From: Micromonosporaceae bacterium KJ-029
GTDB taxonomy: Bacteria > Actinomycetota > Actinomycetes > Mycobacteriales > Micromonosporaceae
Assembly (NCBI GenBank): GCA_005402585.1
Contig: BIFP01000004.1
Location: 48,236-112,235 of the forward strand
Length of the DNA: 64,000 nucleotides
Reading direction: 5' to 3'
Position 1 is the stretch's first letter. Each line of letters begins with the position of its first letter. Made by a program: the position numbers and the translations under genes. Below are positions 28,301 to 36,583 of this stretch, piece after piece. The notes under the pieces were generated by a model. It saw only the letters and a list, made by a program, of their open reading frames with translations, was not told the origin of the DNA and did no database searches.

Positions 28301-30721
28301 CACGCCGGCGCGGTTACCGAGATGCACGCGGCGCAGTTCCACAACACGTACCGGGCGGCGTGGGCGGCCTGCGCCGCCCGTGGCGCCGAGGTGGAGCCGT
28401 TCCCGCCGGACACCCGGGGCTACCTCGTTGTCGACGTCGGCGGCTCGTCGACAGCCCTGCCGCTCGAGCCGGCCAGTGGCGACCAGGAGCCGCCCGACGT
28501 GGTAGTCGCGTCGCGGGACGACGAGCAGAGCCTGCTCCGACTGATGGCCGACTTCGGGTGGCGGGTCCTCGAAGTAGACGCGCATCCCGAGACGGTGACC
28601 GCCATCTTGCGCCGCCGCCTCGGCGACCGGGTTTCACGTGCCAGCGGCGTCACGCCGGTCGTGCTGCTGGACGGCCATGAGTTCGGCCCGCCAGCCGTCG
28701 CCAGCGCCCGACCGATCGTCGGCATCCTGCCGTGGCTGCCGCTGTTCGTGGCGACGCTGCTCGACCACCAGCGCAGCCAGTTCAGCCGCCTCGGTCAGCG
28801 GGCGTTCGACGACACGCTCGACGCGTTGCGGCGGGTGCGGGTCGCCTTCGCTGGCACGGTCGAGGTGCGCCTCGGCGAGGAAACCCGGCGGCTCCCGGAC
28901 CGGCTGCACGGGGTGCTGCCGATGCCGCACGCCGCGCATCCGTCCCTCATCGTCGAAGGCGCGGAGACGGAGCTGGACTGGGACATGCTGGAGGCGATGG
29001 CGGAGCCGCTGGCATACCTCATCGGCCGGCGGGACTACGCCCGCACCTTCAGGTGGGCCGCAGAGCGGACCCGGCGGGTCGGCGTCCCCGTCGCCCAGCT
29101 CGCCGACGACGACGTGGCCGAGATATGCGACGTCACGGCCGAGGACGTCCGGACGATGGCGCGGCGAATCCAGTCTTCCCTGCGACCCTTACTACATAGG
29201 CTCTATCCCGTCGTCGCGCATTACCTGGACGCTGAGTCGGCCGCGCTGTTCGACCCCGACTCACCGTCGGTGGAAAGCGAGCAGGAGGCCCGAGACCGGC
29301 TTACTGCGCTGGCCGACCGACTCGACCACGAGCCGGACGAGCTGTTTGCCGCCGCGCTCGACGCTCCGACGCTCGCGGCGCTCCAGCAGCAGCTGAAGAT
29401 ACCGGTACGCGAACTCAACGCCACCCTGTCCAGCATGGGCGGGCGCTATCCGCTCATCGACTACGGCGCGCAGCACTCTGAGGACTTCGCCGACTACGTA
29501 CGCCACCATCGCGACTCCCTGCTTGACCGGCTGCGCTGGCACCGGTGGGACCGCTTCGCGGCCGGCGACCCCCAGCCGGACTGGCCCCAGCTCCGGCGGG
29601 TTGAGTTGCTCGCCCCGGACCCGGAGTGGGGCACCACCGTCGACGTGCTCTCGACAGATCTCATGGCGGCGCGCGTCGAGGATGAACTCACGGCGCGGCT
29701 GGGCGAACAGCCGCCAGAAAGCGGCCCCCCTCTGCCGCGCCGCAGCGACTGCGCCAAGGCCAACGCCGAGCTGGTCGATACCGCCGCCGGCAGGCTGGTC
29801 AAGCTCGTGCGCGCCTGGCTCGAACGGCACAGCCGCCCGGTCCCCGCGCCGTGGACGGACGAGGCGTCGGCAGGCCCGGCGCTGCGCGCAACGCTCGACT
29901 CGGCCGGCGCGCTCGACTTCGCCATGCTGAGGCTTCCGGACGTGCTCCGCTGGCTGCAAACGCTCGGCGTCTGGCCGACGGACATGCCCGCGACCGACGA
30001 CATTGACGCGCTTGGTCTCACCCCCGACGACCTCGACCGCCAGAAAGCCGAGGAGCGGCAGCAACGCGCCGAACGGGAACGGCAGCGGCGGACCGTGAAC
30101 ATCGACGACAAACCATTCGACCTGGACGACGGCTTCACCTCGCTACGCGCGGCTCTCGACAATTCGCTGGACCGAACACCCTCGTTCCTGGCCACTCCAC
30201 GCAGGTTCACCGGCCTCAAGGAAACCGACGCCCGGTCCGGCCCCGGCGGCCGGATCGCGGGTGGCGGCTTCGGCGGCGGTGGGTTCGCGTCCGAGCTGTC
30301 AAGCCTGCAAAAGCTGGGAGTGGGTTTCGCTGGCGAGTGGTTCGCTTATCGATGGCTGGAGCGGCAGTACGGCGCCGACTTCAGCCCGGAATGCTGGGTG
30401 TCGGGATACCGTGAGCGGGTCTTCCCCGGCACCGGTGACGACAGCCTGGGCTGGGACTTTGAAGTCCCCGGCCGGCGCGGCACCTGGTACTACGAGGTCA
30501 AGACCACCCTCGCCGAGGGCGGTCGAATCGAGCTGGGCGAGACTCAGGTCATCGCGGCGCAGGAGAACGCCCGGAACCGGCGGTGGCGGCTCCTAGTGAT
30601 CACCAACGTCATGAATGAGAACCGCCAAATCCGTATGCTCCCGAACCCGTTCGACCCGGCGAGCCGCGGCCGGTATCGCTTCGTCGGCCAGGGTCTGCGT
30701 CTGGAGTACCGCTGGTCGTGA
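25385..30721 (+). CDS. Sacsin-like GHKL ATPase with C-terminal DUF3883-type nuclease domain
   Basis: A 1778-aa protein; ATG preceded by GGGGAGACAG. Residues 45-135 hold a GHKL/HSP90-type ATPase: N-box FELIQNGYDA near 57, G1 box VANTGRGF near 93, and G2 GIGNKGVGFKS near 121. The long middle (about 300-1500) has no motif I can name. Near 1590-1610 is a charged helix rich in Arg and Gln, then a Gly-rich linker (GGGFGGGGF near 1625). The C-terminal 130 residues carry GEWFAYRWL, WDFEV and YYEVKTT, the D...E-x-K pattern of DUF3883/Mrr-like PD-(D/E)XK domains. Proteins of this GHKL-DUF3883 layout recur in bacterial defence islands. ATP-driven conformational control of a nuclease is a plausible but untested mechanism. 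Confidence 0.82.
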   Translation: MKGTEPASRAEADAQLRDGAERLVRAQLVTREDQDFARSQKSMIGQTMREYGGRFLFELIQNGYDAQSPDAGSGRIAVVLARGEGTHGTLYVANTGRGFTASNARRIRSLGLSDKPIGEGIGNKGVGFKSVLQICATPEVYSTLDSGDPGFCFRFATEDDVPGLVGPDPVLTQQIIDEVSLYSITLPAEGTPARVATLWADGYATVVRLPLDEGAVDTVAERLDELEASEVPLMLFLKRLERVTIRREDGSASEERVLTRVRSSAPVVAGDFTRELVTLDDDGTYLLLSRRVDPTAYRRAVQEAIDRRQLDPRYAESTAALEVSVAVPYAAVDAHVGRCYTFLPMGRKAPSPFAGHLNAPFFTDLSRTDIDETNPLNRLLLTSAAELCLDAAEALTSWLDNAAPFAVLDFLCWDDERLGLLTSRAEEQGRPLGERPLLPAQAPGRWLAPAAAWRWPVPTTGMLTAAFATAASGAEFLRELPTCRQARLRSLLSRLGLDVTPEPERLAGWVEQMMAVMQRDRRPISDWDQAYADIARLFEQAPEALRARRILLTDSDELARCAGRRTGETPASREAAPFFPPTTQRIADEDDVDPGADLSLPASLSNRLFYLHGDLTWHVNRQQTPARKFLQENRLVRGFETRGILEHIRAVLADSRAQRVARDALTFVFNLSRSGARIKTDLAALGLRLPTASGAWMAAEDCLFSSDWPGTTGKELSAIAATPESRSAELYSLAGRLLTSPAQVMRAGDRVTDWVVFLRRIGVREVLPLASVHDSREINGRDLTRDRLTAVRGLPDPVREQWANVLPTTSLTWSPKTPYVAKSPVWWMPGQADWERLTDRVRLHLARQILRGLKGAWPGDALATVWERDRLGDKDPQRRCAPLGAFLRTVAWLPTQRPGQSGGAFATPAECWTFPVRSDDVPPRFAALLAKPMRDLLDDDPVALRRLTELGLGVWGRDADAPRLVRHLGALFHAGAVTEMHAAQFHNTYRAAWAACAARGAEVEPFPPDTRGYLVVDVGGSSTALPLEPASGDQEPPDVVVASRDDEQSLLRLMADFGWRVLEVDAHPETVTAILRRRLGDRVSRASGVTPVVLLDGHEFGPPAVASARPIVGILPWLPLFVATLLDHQRSQFSRLGQRAFDDTLDALRRVRVAFAGTVEVRLGEETRRLPDRLHGVLPMPHAAHPSLIVEGAETELDWDMLEAMAEPLAYLIGRRDYARTFRWAAERTRRVGVPVAQLADDDVAEICDVTAEDVRTMARRIQSSLRPLLHRLYPVVAHYLDAESAALFDPDSPSVESEQEARDRLTALADRLDHEPDELFAAALDAPTLAALQQQLKIPVRELNATLSSMGGRYPLIDYGAQHSEDFADYVRHHRDSLLDRLRWHRWDRFAAGDPQPDWPQLRRVELLAPDPEWGTTVDVLSTDLMAARVEDELTARLGEQPPESGPPLPRRSDCAKANAELVDTAAGRLVKLVRAWLERHSRPVPAPWTDEASAGPALRATLDSAGALDFAMLRLPDVLRWLQTLGVWPTDMPATDDIDALGLTPDDLDRQKAEERQQRAERERQRRTVNIDDKPFDLDDGFTSLRAALDNSLDRTPSFLATPRRFTGLKETDARSGPGGRIAGGGFGGGGFASELSSLQKLGVGFAGEWFAYRWLERQYGADFSPECWVSGYRERVFPGTGDDSLGWDFEVPGRRGTWYYEVKTTLAEGGRIELGETQVIAAQENARNRRWRLLVITNVMNENRQIRMLPNPFDPASRGRYRFVGQGLRLEYRWS

Positions 30722-30780
30722 CCGCCGGCATCTACACGGGTATCCCTGAACTTCGTTGTCGCGTAGAGTTACTGAACGGC

Positions 30781-30807
30781 TTCGGCTCGTGTGACCGAAC
30801 GCTTTTT
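30781..30807 (+). terminator. Weak terminator candidate after GHKL gene
   Basis: A short TTCGG/CCGAA stem with a 9-base loop is followed three bases later by a run of five T. The stem is only 5 bp, so this is a weak intrinsic-terminator candidate in the 296-bp gap before the next gene. Confidence 0.25.
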
Positions 30808-31017
30808 AACCACGCCGCCCTGCAGTAGCGGAGCCCGACATCGGTCGATGATGCCGAAGGGCTGAGACCCCGCCAGCGGCAGCGCTCACGCCTCTTCCAC
30901 GCGCTCACGCATGAGCCGGTCGTTCTTGCTGTCCTTCCCGCCGCAGGCTGCCTGCCGGTCATTGACCAGGCCGTGTTGGAAGCCGCATTGGTGTGCCCTC
31001 CTGCCGAGGAGTGTCCG

Positions 31018-31947
31018 ATGGATGTGTTCCGCCCCGACCTCGAGCCATTGTCGTCGAAACGGTGGCTTGCCCGCCGTTTCCCGTACCGCGAGGAGCTGAT
31101 CGCCGACCTACGCCACCGCATCCACCGCGCTCCTGCGCCGATCACCGTGTGCCCGCCCAATCCGCGACACTTCGGCCACGCTATCGAGAAGACCTTCGCA
31201 CTCGACCTGTGCGACACCCCGCCGTACCCACACCTGTTCGCCAGCCTGCCCAAGACCGAGCGCCAGACCCTCCTCACCACCGCCGGATACCGGCCCGACC
31301 ACCGGAGAGGCGACGCGCCGTGGCCCAGGACCAACTCTGAAGTGCCAGGTGCCCGCCTGCTCACGGTGGGCAGCGTGCTCACCATCCTCGAACGAGCCCT
31401 GCGACAGCTTCCCATCACCACGCCGGACGAGGCCCATGCCACGCTGCAAGGTCCGCTGCGGCATCGCCGGACCATCGCCATCTGCGCGACCGCGACCCGT
31501 GCCGCCCGACCAGCATTTGCCGCCTTCTGGGCCAGCTACCTCAGCGGATTCCGTGCTGCGCTGCGTAGCTACGGCCCCCTAACCGCCGGTCCCGCCCTAC
31601 TCGATGGGCTGAGGGTCGCCGACCTACTCGCCGGTGCCACGATCGTGGAAGTCAAGACCGGCCACCTCACCGAGACCCACCAGTTCGAGGGTCTCATCGA
31701 CCAGGTCCTTACCTACACGCTGCTCGCCGCTGTGAGCGGTTACCAGGTCTCCGCGGTTGCGGCGTACCTGGCCCGCTACCACGTACTTGCCTGCTACCCG
31801 ATTGATGCACTCACCACCGAGCTGGCCGGCGGACCTGTCGACACCACCGAAGCCGGCAACCACGTCGCCACCCTCATCTGGGCCGAGCATCATCAGCCGC
31901 CGCAGCCCGGTCCGACACGGCAACCCAACGGCCCCAATCGGCAATGA
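31018..31947 (+). CDS. Hypothetical protein with PD-(D/E)XK-like motif
   Basis: A 309-aa protein. I chose ATG 31018 (MDVFRPDLEP) because GAGGAG lies 7 bases upstream; an in-frame GTG at 30973 has no such site. Residues 198-235 read as an ADLLAG-strand, an IVEVKTG strand and a QFEGLIDQVLTYTLLA helix, the D...ExK-helix pattern seen in PD-(D/E)XK nucleases. The N-terminal third is basic and has a CPPNPRHFGHAIEKTF stretch. No family is recognised. It lies between a sacsin-like ATPase and an EACC1/caspase pair and may belong to either or stand alone. Nuclease function is inferred from one motif and needs a profile search. Confidence 0.7.
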   Translation: MDVFRPDLEPLSSKRWLARRFPYREELIADLRHRIHRAPAPITVCPPNPRHFGHAIEKTFALDLCDTPPYPHLFASLPKTERQTLLTTAGYRPDHRRGDAPWPRTNSEVPGARLLTVGSVLTILERALRQLPITTPDEAHATLQGPLRHRRTIAICATATRAARPAFAAFWASYLSGFRAALRSYGPLTAGPALLDGLRVADLLAGATIVEVKTGHLTETHQFEGLIDQVLTYTLLAAVSGYQVSAVAAYLARYHVLACYPIDALTTELAGGPVDTTEAGNHVATLIWAEHHQPPQPGPTRQPNGPNRQ

Positions 31948-31980
31948 GGCGGGAGCTCGCCGCGCATAGGGCGACCGCAT

Positions 31981-32406
31981 GTGACGTCATCGCGCCTGAC
32001 GGGCTGGCGCGCGGACGCCACTATGGTGCTGCTGACCGCGACAAGCAGAGGATGGGATGGTTCCGGGTTGACTATCTACCGGGTGACCCTCGACGAATCG
32101 ACGCATGACCTTCGGCGACTCGCGCAGTGGCTGCGGGAAGAGGACGAGATCCGGGCTACTGCGAAGATCGCGGTCGTGCCTGTGCAGCCGGCACCGGGAA
32201 CGATGGGCGCCACCGAGGTCATCGAATTGGTGGTCAACATCGGGTTCTCATCGGCGAATCTCGCGCTGGCCATCGCGGCTTGGCGGCGCAGCCGGGCCCA
32301 GGCGCCGGTCGTGCGGATCGAGGTCGGTGAGCGGACCGTGGTCATCGACTCCACCGATCCGACCGAGGCAACGCGGGCGATCGAATTAGCTAAAGCGGAC
32401 GAGTGA
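31981..32406 (+). CDS. Effector-associated constant component EACC1-like protein
   Basis: The longest frame has 141 aa from GTG 31981; homology fits a start at TTG 32068 (MTIYRVTLDE) better, and no start has a good ribosome site. The pattern is characteristic of EACC1: a short strand, DLRRLAQWLREEDEIR, a PAPGTMGATEVIELV turn, a hydrophobic helix with LAIAAWRR, then a VRIEVGERTVVIDS hairpin. EACC1 proteins were described by Aravind's group as constant small partners encoded next to variable effectors (caspases, kinases, trypsins) in ternary conflict systems of multicellular bacteria. Here the stop overlaps the start of a caspase-kinase gene (GTGA), exactly the expected pairing. Confidence 0.85.
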   Translation: MTSSRLTGWRADATMVLLTATSRGWDGSGLTIYRVTLDESTHDLRRLAQWLREEDEIRATAKIAVVPVQPAPGTMGATEVIELVVNIGFSSANLALAIAAWRRSRAQAPVVRIEVGERTVVIDSTDPTEATRAIELAKADE

Positions 32407-34073
32407 CCGCGGTGACCCTGCCGAGCCCGAGCGGATCGCGAGCGTGCCTGATCGGGACCGCCGGGTATGTGCATCTCGACCCGCTGCCAGCCGTTCGGAA
32501 CAACGTCCAGGCGCTCGCCGATCACCTCGCCGCTTCGGACGGCTGGCAGCTTCCCCGGGAGAACATCCTGCCGGTGGTCGACCCCGAGCAGGTGGCCCAC
32601 CTGGTCGAGCCGGTCCGCCGGGCAGCCGCCGAGGCCACCGACACCCTGCTCGTCTACTACAGCGGACATGGCCATCTGGACGACCAGATGCAATTCTCGC
32701 TGTCGCTGACCGGGTCGCGTCACTACGAACCGTGGACATGCGTGCCGTTCACCTGGGTCAAGACGCTGCTGGCCGACACACGGGCCACCCGCCGGGTAGT
32801 GATTCTGGACAGTTGCTTCAGCGGCAAGGCACACGGCCTGATGGCGGGCGCAGCCGACGCGGTCCGCCTGCAGGTGGCCACAGCGGGCGCGGTTGTACTC
32901 AGTTCGGCGAGCGAGGACGGCCCGGCGCTTGCCCCGCCGGGCGAGCGGTACACCGCCTTCACCGGAGAACTGCTCGACTTGCTCACCAGCGGCATCGCCA
33001 GCGGCCCCAAGGTGATCACGGTTGATCTCGCCTATGCCTACGTCAAGTCGGCGCTCGCCGCCAGAGGCCGCCCCCTGCCAGAACGCACCGGTACGGATAC
33101 GTCCGGGACACTCGGCCTGGCTCGCAATCCGCTCCACCGGCCAGAATCCCCGGTACACGCCCGGCTTCCCCGCGGCGCCCGCCTGGTCGCGCTAGCGGAA
33201 CGCCTGAACCTCCCGATGGAGCCGGAGACGCTCGCCCGGCCGAGCGTCGGTGCCCCTGACACCTCCCGGTCTCGTTACGAGATGCTCGACAAGAAGGTCG
33301 GGATGGGCGGCATGGGCACGGTATCCCTGGCCTGGGACCACTTCCTGAGGCGAACGGTCGCGTGCAAGACACCACACGACGGCTTACACCTGGAGACCGC
33401 GTTCTGGGCGGAGGTTCGTGCCGTGGCCGCACTCAACCACCCGAACATCGCCACCATCTACGACGTAGCGGAACAGGGCGGAAAGCGGTTCTTCGTGATG
33501 GAGTACGTGCCAGGGCAGCCGCTGTCTGGCCTGACTGGGCACTGCGAGGTCGAGCCGGACGACGCCGCGGAGATCATGTGCGAAACCCTGGCGGCCCTAG
33601 AGCACGCCCACCGCGCCGGGGTGATCCACTGCGACGTCAAACCCGCCAACATCATGCTGACGCCCGACGGCTCGATAAAGATCCTTGACTTCGGAGTCTC
33701 GTTTCTGGTTAACGAAACCTCCGCGCACCCTCTCTGGGAAGAAGGTAAGATCATCGGGACACCCGCGTTTCTGGCCCCGGAGATGATCACCGGCTCGGTG
33801 CCCAGTGTGGCGGCTGACATCTACGCCGCCGGTATCAGCTTCTTCCTGTTGCTCACCGGGGAGTATCCGTTCCCGCACACAAACCTTCATAAGCTGCTCA
33901 TCGCAGCCACGGAGGAGCCGGTACGGGTGCCGAGCTCGGTGCGGGCCGACGTTCCCGCAGCCTACGACAAGATCGTGGAGAGGGCCACGGCCAAGGACCC
34001 GGCCGGCCGCTTTCCGACGGCGGCCGACATGCGCGCGGCCATAGCAGCAGTTCTCTACGGCACCCCTTCGTGA
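32403..34073 (+). CDS. Caspase-like peptidase fused to Ser/Thr protein kinase
   Basis: A 556-aa protein, GTG start within the EACC1 stop. Residues 1-225 are a C14/metacaspase-like peptidase with the catalytic dyad visible: His89 in YYSGHG and Cys138 in ILDSCFSG. Residues 292-556 are a PknB-type kinase: Gly loop VGMGGMGTV near 299-307, Lys322 in VACK, Glu337, catalytic Asp411, Asn416, and Asp429 of DFG. The usual HRD is HCD (Cys410), so it lacks the activation-loop-coordinating Arg. No transmembrane segment follows the kinase, so it is probably cytosolic. Together with EACC1 this forms a likely signal-gated suicide or abortive-infection effector. Kinase control of the protease in cis is inference. 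Confidence 0.88.
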   Translation: MTAVTLPSPSGSRACLIGTAGYVHLDPLPAVRNNVQALADHLAASDGWQLPRENILPVVDPEQVAHLVEPVRRAAAEATDTLLVYYSGHGHLDDQMQFSLSLTGSRHYEPWTCVPFTWVKTLLADTRATRRVVILDSCFSGKAHGLMAGAADAVRLQVATAGAVVLSSASEDGPALAPPGERYTAFTGELLDLLTSGIASGPKVITVDLAYAYVKSALAARGRPLPERTGTDTSGTLGLARNPLHRPESPVHARLPRGARLVALAERLNLPMEPETLARPSVGAPDTSRSRYEMLDKKVGMGGMGTVSLAWDHFLRRTVACKTPHDGLHLETAFWAEVRAVAALNHPNIATIYDVAEQGGKRFFVMEYVPGQPLSGLTGHCEVEPDDAAEIMCETLAALEHAHRAGVIHCDVKPANIMLTPDGSIKILDFGVSFLVNETSAHPLWEEGKIIGTPAFLAPEMITGSVPSVAADIYAAGISFFLLLTGEYPFPHTNLHKLLIAATEEPVRVPSSVRADVPAAYDKIVERATAKDPAGRFPTAADMRAAIAAVLYGTPS

Positions 34074-34134
34074 CCACCCGTCCGGCAGAGCCGCGGGTCC
34101 GGCTCGGACCCCTGCCGGTCCTCGCCTCGGTGCG

Positions 34135-34416
34135 ATGGTCTCCAGTCGACCCGATCGCCATCGTCGACGGCGCGCTCACCCCCACGCGCGAAAATCGCCT
34201 CGGGGCAACGAGCAAGGACCACCGGTACTCGCGACCTCACAAGTCGCTGTCGACGCGAGCACCCGCCTGGTCATCGCCGTCGACGACCTGCACCCGGGCA
34301 ACCCCAACGACACCGTCGTCTACCGCAACTCCGACATCGACCAGAAACTGGCCGGACTACCGCCGCGCCACCCACACCTTCACACGGTGCTGGCCGAGAC
34401 ACTTGCAGCGTCGTAA
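34135..34416 (+). pseudogene. IS5/IS4-type transposase remnant
   Basis: A short open stretch contains QVAVDASTRLVIAVDD followed by PGNPNDTVVYRNS, the first-Asp region typical of IS5-like DDE transposases. The rest of the catalytic domain is absent and the frame ends at 34416. It lies directly behind the caspase-kinase gene and marks the right edge of the defence island. Confidence 0.6.
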
Positions 34417-34819
34417 GATTACGCGCACAGCGTCGCGCCAGCTGACGACGAGGCACAGCCGGCAGCTCGAACGTGGACCAAGCAGCGCCTATTGCGTTCC
34501 TGCTGATCATCAGCAAGCGAGCACAGCAACACGCGGATGCGACTAGTACACAAGAGACGAAAATAGGAAGGCCGCAGGTCGTCGGCCTGCGGATACCGGC
34601 GGAGCGTCGGGTTAGGAAACCGATGCTCTATCCCCTCAGGTACGAGGGCGCGAGGGGGCCTAGCCCAGCGACCTGGGGGCTCACCTGGGGTGGCCCGCGG
34701 TTCCAGATCAGCAGCATGTACTTCAGGGTCCATTCCTTGGGTACGGGCCACCTTCGGTGGCGCCTCTCGCGGACGGGTCGGAGCCGGGACGCCCGATCCG
34801 ACATCTTCCCCGAGCGGAG
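34417..34819. other. Intergenic region without recognised feature
   Basis: About 400 bp between the transposase relic and the convergent DUF2786 gene. Base composition is more mixed than in the flanking genes, with several stops in all frames. I see no RNA gene or clear terminator; it may be eroded insertion-sequence DNA. Confidence 0.4.
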
Positions 34820-36025
34820 TCAGCGGCCCCGGCGTACCGGCCGGCGTGCCGGGGCGCCGACGTCGAGCGAGGCCCGGTCGGCGGCCGACGTGCCCGAGGT
34901 CCAGCCCTCGGCGTCGCGCACCTGGAGCCGGTGCCGGGTGACACCGGGAAAGAGCTGGTCGACGCGTTCCCGGACGGCGTCCGAGCGGGCGGCGAGCACC
35001 GGAAGCAGCCGGTCACCGCCGCGCTCCCCGGCCGCCTCCCGGCCCGCCGCCGCGGCCACCGCCCGCAGCCGCTCCCCGATTCGCAGTGCGAACGCGTTGA
35101 GGAAGGACTCGTCGTAGCCCTTGGTCCGCCGGCCACGGCCCGCGCGGCGCTCGCCCCGGCCACGCAGCATCGCCGCGGTGGCCTGCACCAGCAGCGAGGT
35201 GTGCAGCAGCTCGACCGCCGCCAGGTCAGCGGGGAAACCGAGCACGGTGGCGAAGCCGAGGTCGTCGGACCAGACCGACTCGCACCGGTTCGCCTCCGCC
35301 ACCTCCTGGATCAGCAGCGCCTTCCCGGCCGCGTACGGGGCATCGGTGCCGAGCCGGAGGCCGCTGGGCCGATCCGGCTGCTCGGCGGCCGCGTCGAGCA
35401 GGGCGGCGTCGATGCTGTGCCGGGCCATCAACTCCTGCGCCTTCCCGGTGAGCGCCTCCGCCTCGGCGGGAAAGGTCGTCGACTCGGCCTTCGCCAGCAG
35501 GGCACGTACCCGATCCAGCACCCGCGAGCCGGTCGCCGGCGCAGTGCCGGGCGGGGCGGCTGGCGGCCCGCCCGGCGGCGGGCGGAGCACCGCGACCGGC
35601 GGCAGCCCCTCGACCAGCGTGAGCGTGTCGACCGCGTCCCGCAACGCGGTGATCCGATCGCCCCCCGCCCGGCGGTCCAGCCAGCCCACGTCGCCGTCCC
35701 AACCCACGGCCAACTCGGCGAGCTGATCGTCGAACCACTGCGGAACCAGGCCCGGCTGCGTCTGCCGCTGGGCGGCCAACACGTCCCGGAGCATCCGCAC
35801 GCCCCCGGCGGCCAGCCGCCGGGCCGCGATCCGATCCAGATCGACCGGCTGCCAGCCCCGCGGCCACAGCCGCCCAACACCCCGCAGCAGGCGGGCGAGC
35901 AACGCCGCATCCACCGCCAGTCCATCGGCGACCACCAGCCGGTCCAGGGCGCGTTCGGCCGCCCGCACGTCGCTGCCGCACGCCGCCGCGACGGCGTCGG
36001 CGAGCAACTGCTCGGCGTCCGGCAC
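34820..36025 (-). CDS. DUF2786 domain-containing protein
   Basis: A 401-aa protein. GTG 36025 is chosen because GAGGAGG lies just upstream, and the frame before it is low-complexity Arg/Pro-rich. The diagnostic segment is RVRALLAKAESTTFPAEAEALTGKAQELMARHSID, split here as RVRALLAKAEST near residue 175 and AQELMARHSID near 196, which matches the DUF2786 signature. The N-terminal 150 residues are helical and Ala/Leu-rich, and the C-terminal part has a ALRIGERLRAVAAA helix near 325. DUF2786 proteins are widespread in actinobacteria and phages without an agreed function. It stands alone, transcribed toward the island. Confidence 0.82.
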   Translation of the reverse strand: MPDAEQLLADAVAAACGSDVRAAERALDRLVVADGLAVDAALLARLLRGVGRLWPRGWQPVDLDRIAARRLAAGGVRMLRDVLAAQRQTQPGLVPQWFDDQLAELAVGWDGDVGWLDRRAGGDRITALRDAVDTLTLVEGLPPVAVLRPPPGGPPAAPPGTAPATGSRVLDRVRALLAKAESTTFPAEAEALTGKAQELMARHSIDAALLDAAAEQPDRPSGLRLGTDAPYAAGKALLIQEVAEANRCESVWSDDLGFATVLGFPADLAAVELLHTSLLVQATAAMLRGRGERRAGRGRRTKGYDESFLNAFALRIGERLRAVAAAAGREAAGERGGDRLLPVLAARSDAVRERVDQLFPGVTRHRLQVRDAEGWTSGTSAADRASLDVGAPARRPVRRGR

Positions 36026-36583
36026 GAGGCCTCCTCTACTCAGGGTGGTCCGGCGGGAGCGCCGTGATCCAGGCGGTGCGACCGGTCGGGGCCTCGCCGC
36101 GGGCGGGACAGCGCAGGCGCCGGCCCGGCGCGGCGATGCGCACACCCGAGGAGGAACGGTACCGGCGGGCCGGCTACCGCCGCCCGTGAGCGCCCTCACC
36201 CCAGGCGGTCAACCGCCCGGCGTCGGTCTGCCGATGAGTCAGACCAACCCGGTGGCCCACCCCGCCATCCTCACTGTCTGCCTCCGTGGAGCGGGCCAGG
36301 GCCAGGGTGACAGGATGGAGCGCCCTACCGGACGTGCGACCTTGTCGCCCTGGCCCTGGCCCGCTCGGCTTGCCTGGGTCGTTGGCTGGCGGGATGGCAT
36401 CCCACCTCAACCACCCACCCACCGGAACCGTTCGGCAACCTCATCCTGGAGTCGTCTGGCCCCCGCCGGAGGCACAGCTCTAACTCGGAAGTAGACCTAC
36501 TTCCTCCCGATTAGGGCCGCTTCGCGTAGCGGGGCGGCTGGGACTAACCCCGCCCCCTTCCTCACCTTCACCCCTCCCATCAC
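36026..36583. other. Intergenic region, 558 bp
   Basis: This lies between the DUF2786 gene start and the end of the nucleotidyltransferase gene. The left part should carry the DUF2786 promoter. The notable content is the long inverted repeat listed separately at 36289-36366 and a smaller GC-rich hairpin near 36510-36535 (CGCTTCGCGTAGCG). No credible gene is seen. Confidence 0.5.
36289..36366. repeat. 24-bp inverted repeat, 30-base loop
   Basis: Arms 36289-36312 and 36343-36366 are complementary over 24 positions with a single T/G difference that would be a wobble pair in RNA. The arms contain the internal direct repeat GGGCCA/GGGCCA. The length and lack of a T-run argue against a simple terminator; it could be a structured RNA, a miniature element end pair or a protein site. 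Confidence 0.7.

Noticed and set aside
30732..31481. A 249-residue minus-strand frame
   Set aside because: It overlaps the + strand ExK protein, is Arg/Ser-rich without a motif, and the + strand gene has a good ribosome site.
34757..36067. A 436-residue + strand frame
   Set aside because: It is antisense to the DUF2786 gene; Arg/Gln/Pro-rich shadow.
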